DNA of 62,633 nt. It comes from Symbiodinium natans. Its lineage: Eukaryota > Sar > Dinophyceae > Suessiales > Symbiodiniaceae. Made by a program: the position numbers and the translations under genes. The stretch covers positions 17,501 through 80,133 of the forward strand of contig CAJNDS010000725.1 in assembly GCA_905221605.1 (NCBI GenBank), given 5' to 3'. This document shows positions 62,100-62,633 of this stretch, one piece after another. The first letter of the stretch is position 1. The number at the start of each line of letters is the position of its first letter. The notes under the pieces were generated by a model, which searched no databases, was not told where the DNA came from, and saw nothing but the letters and a program-made list of their open reading frames with translations.

Positions 62100-62633
62100 G
62101 TTTGCACCGCAAGACACCAACCGTCAAGTTTAAGCAGAAGTAACACGTTGGGGGGGGGGGGGGGGGACTTTAAAGTGCTTTGGGGGCCTGAGTTGGTCTT
62201 CCAGAAAAAGGTCCCTCTGAGTATCCCACTAGCACATAGCCGGGCGAAGCAACCCGCAGAGATTCCTAAAGCCACAACGACAAAACTCCGAAGAACCAAC
62301 CCACCCCAAACCCCCAAAATCACGGTTTGGTGTTTAGGTTTTTCAGCTTTAGGTTGTTTAGGTCATGGCCAGGGGGCTTTCCGGCGTTTTAGGTTGGGGA
62401 GGGGGGGGGGATGAGGGAATGAGGTGCCCGGTATGATCCCTTAAAGGGTGTATATATATATATGTGAGAGGGACCTTTTGGGTCCATTTCACGTATATCA
62501 CTTGTATGAGGAATGTAATTTATTTACCTATTAATTTCTTTAATTTCTTTAATTTCTGGGGCTCTCTTAGGGAAATAAATGAAATTAAAGAAAATAATTA
62601 ATTTCATTAATTTCTTTAATTTCTGGGCCTCTC
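62100..62633. other. AT-rich right end, no gene seen
   Basis: A G-run at 62150-62166, a (TA)n at 62452-62464, then TTAATTTCTTTAATTTCTGG units in direct and inverted copies (62530-62633). A short hydrophobic minus frame (62323-62096) could be a 5' extension of the gene at 62095 but is in a different frame context. Confidence 0.5.

Overview
This is nuclear DNA of a dinoflagellate. Three independent signs support that: a relict DinoSL spliced-leader sequence in front of a retroposed gene copy (58477-58493); splice donors that are GA, GC or GT in similar numbers, with every acceptor of the form AG|G; and TTTAGGG telomere-type repeats. The repeats are interstitial arrays scattered through the whole 62.6 kb in both orientations, mostly in introns or between exons, so the window is not a chromosome end. 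Genes are chopped into short exons (about 41-300 bp, with one of about 1.4 kb), so conventional ORF calls miss most of the coding content.

Two genes could be rebuilt end to end on the minus strand, with every exon phase closing. (1) 14325-5358: a 26-exon, 1243-residue fusion of a microbial-type rhodopsin, two PAS regions, a histidine kinase, a response-regulator receiver whose phospho-acceptor Asp is Glu, and a coiled-coil tail. (2) 34797-29752: a 12-exon, 470-residue isoprenylcysteine methylesterase-like alpha/beta hydrolase with its catalytic triad. Their 36 introns are the main finding. Most are short inverted-repeat elements (introners) or telomere-repeat insertions, flanked by a 4-bp target duplication beginning with G. 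The left copy of that duplication supplies the splice donor (GA 14, GT 12, GC 10); the element ends in AG, which is the acceptor.

38521-47218 is an 8.7-kb LTR element with identical 222-bp LTRs, a 5-bp CCCTA target duplication in a telomere-repeat array, and a polypurine tract. It lacks recognisable reverse transcriptase, integrase or protease. It encodes a WW / S1 / six-CCCH-finger / SAM-like protein set in three open frames separated by a -1 shift and one in-frame TAG. It seems to lie in an intron of a host minus-strand gene.

Layout: 1-5300, telomere-type repeats, one terminal exon, an AT-rich repeat block and a GC-rich minisatellite. 5.3-14.3 kb, rhodopsin-kinase gene. 15-27 kb, scattered exons of a PDZ-type gene among telomere arrays and minisatellites. 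27.4-28.2 kb, a large microsatellite. 29.7-34.8 kb, methylesterase gene. 35-50 kb, exons of one or more unidentified minus-strand genes interrupted by the LTR element. 50-56 kb, minisatellite, elements and isolated exons. 56.6-58.5 kb, retroposed membrane-protein pseudogene with DinoSL relic. 59-62.1 kb, a frameshifted membrane-protein gene and isolated exons. The right end is AT-rich and empty. No rRNA, tRNA or CRISPR was seen. Coordinates of isolated exons and repeat edges are approximate to about 10 bp.
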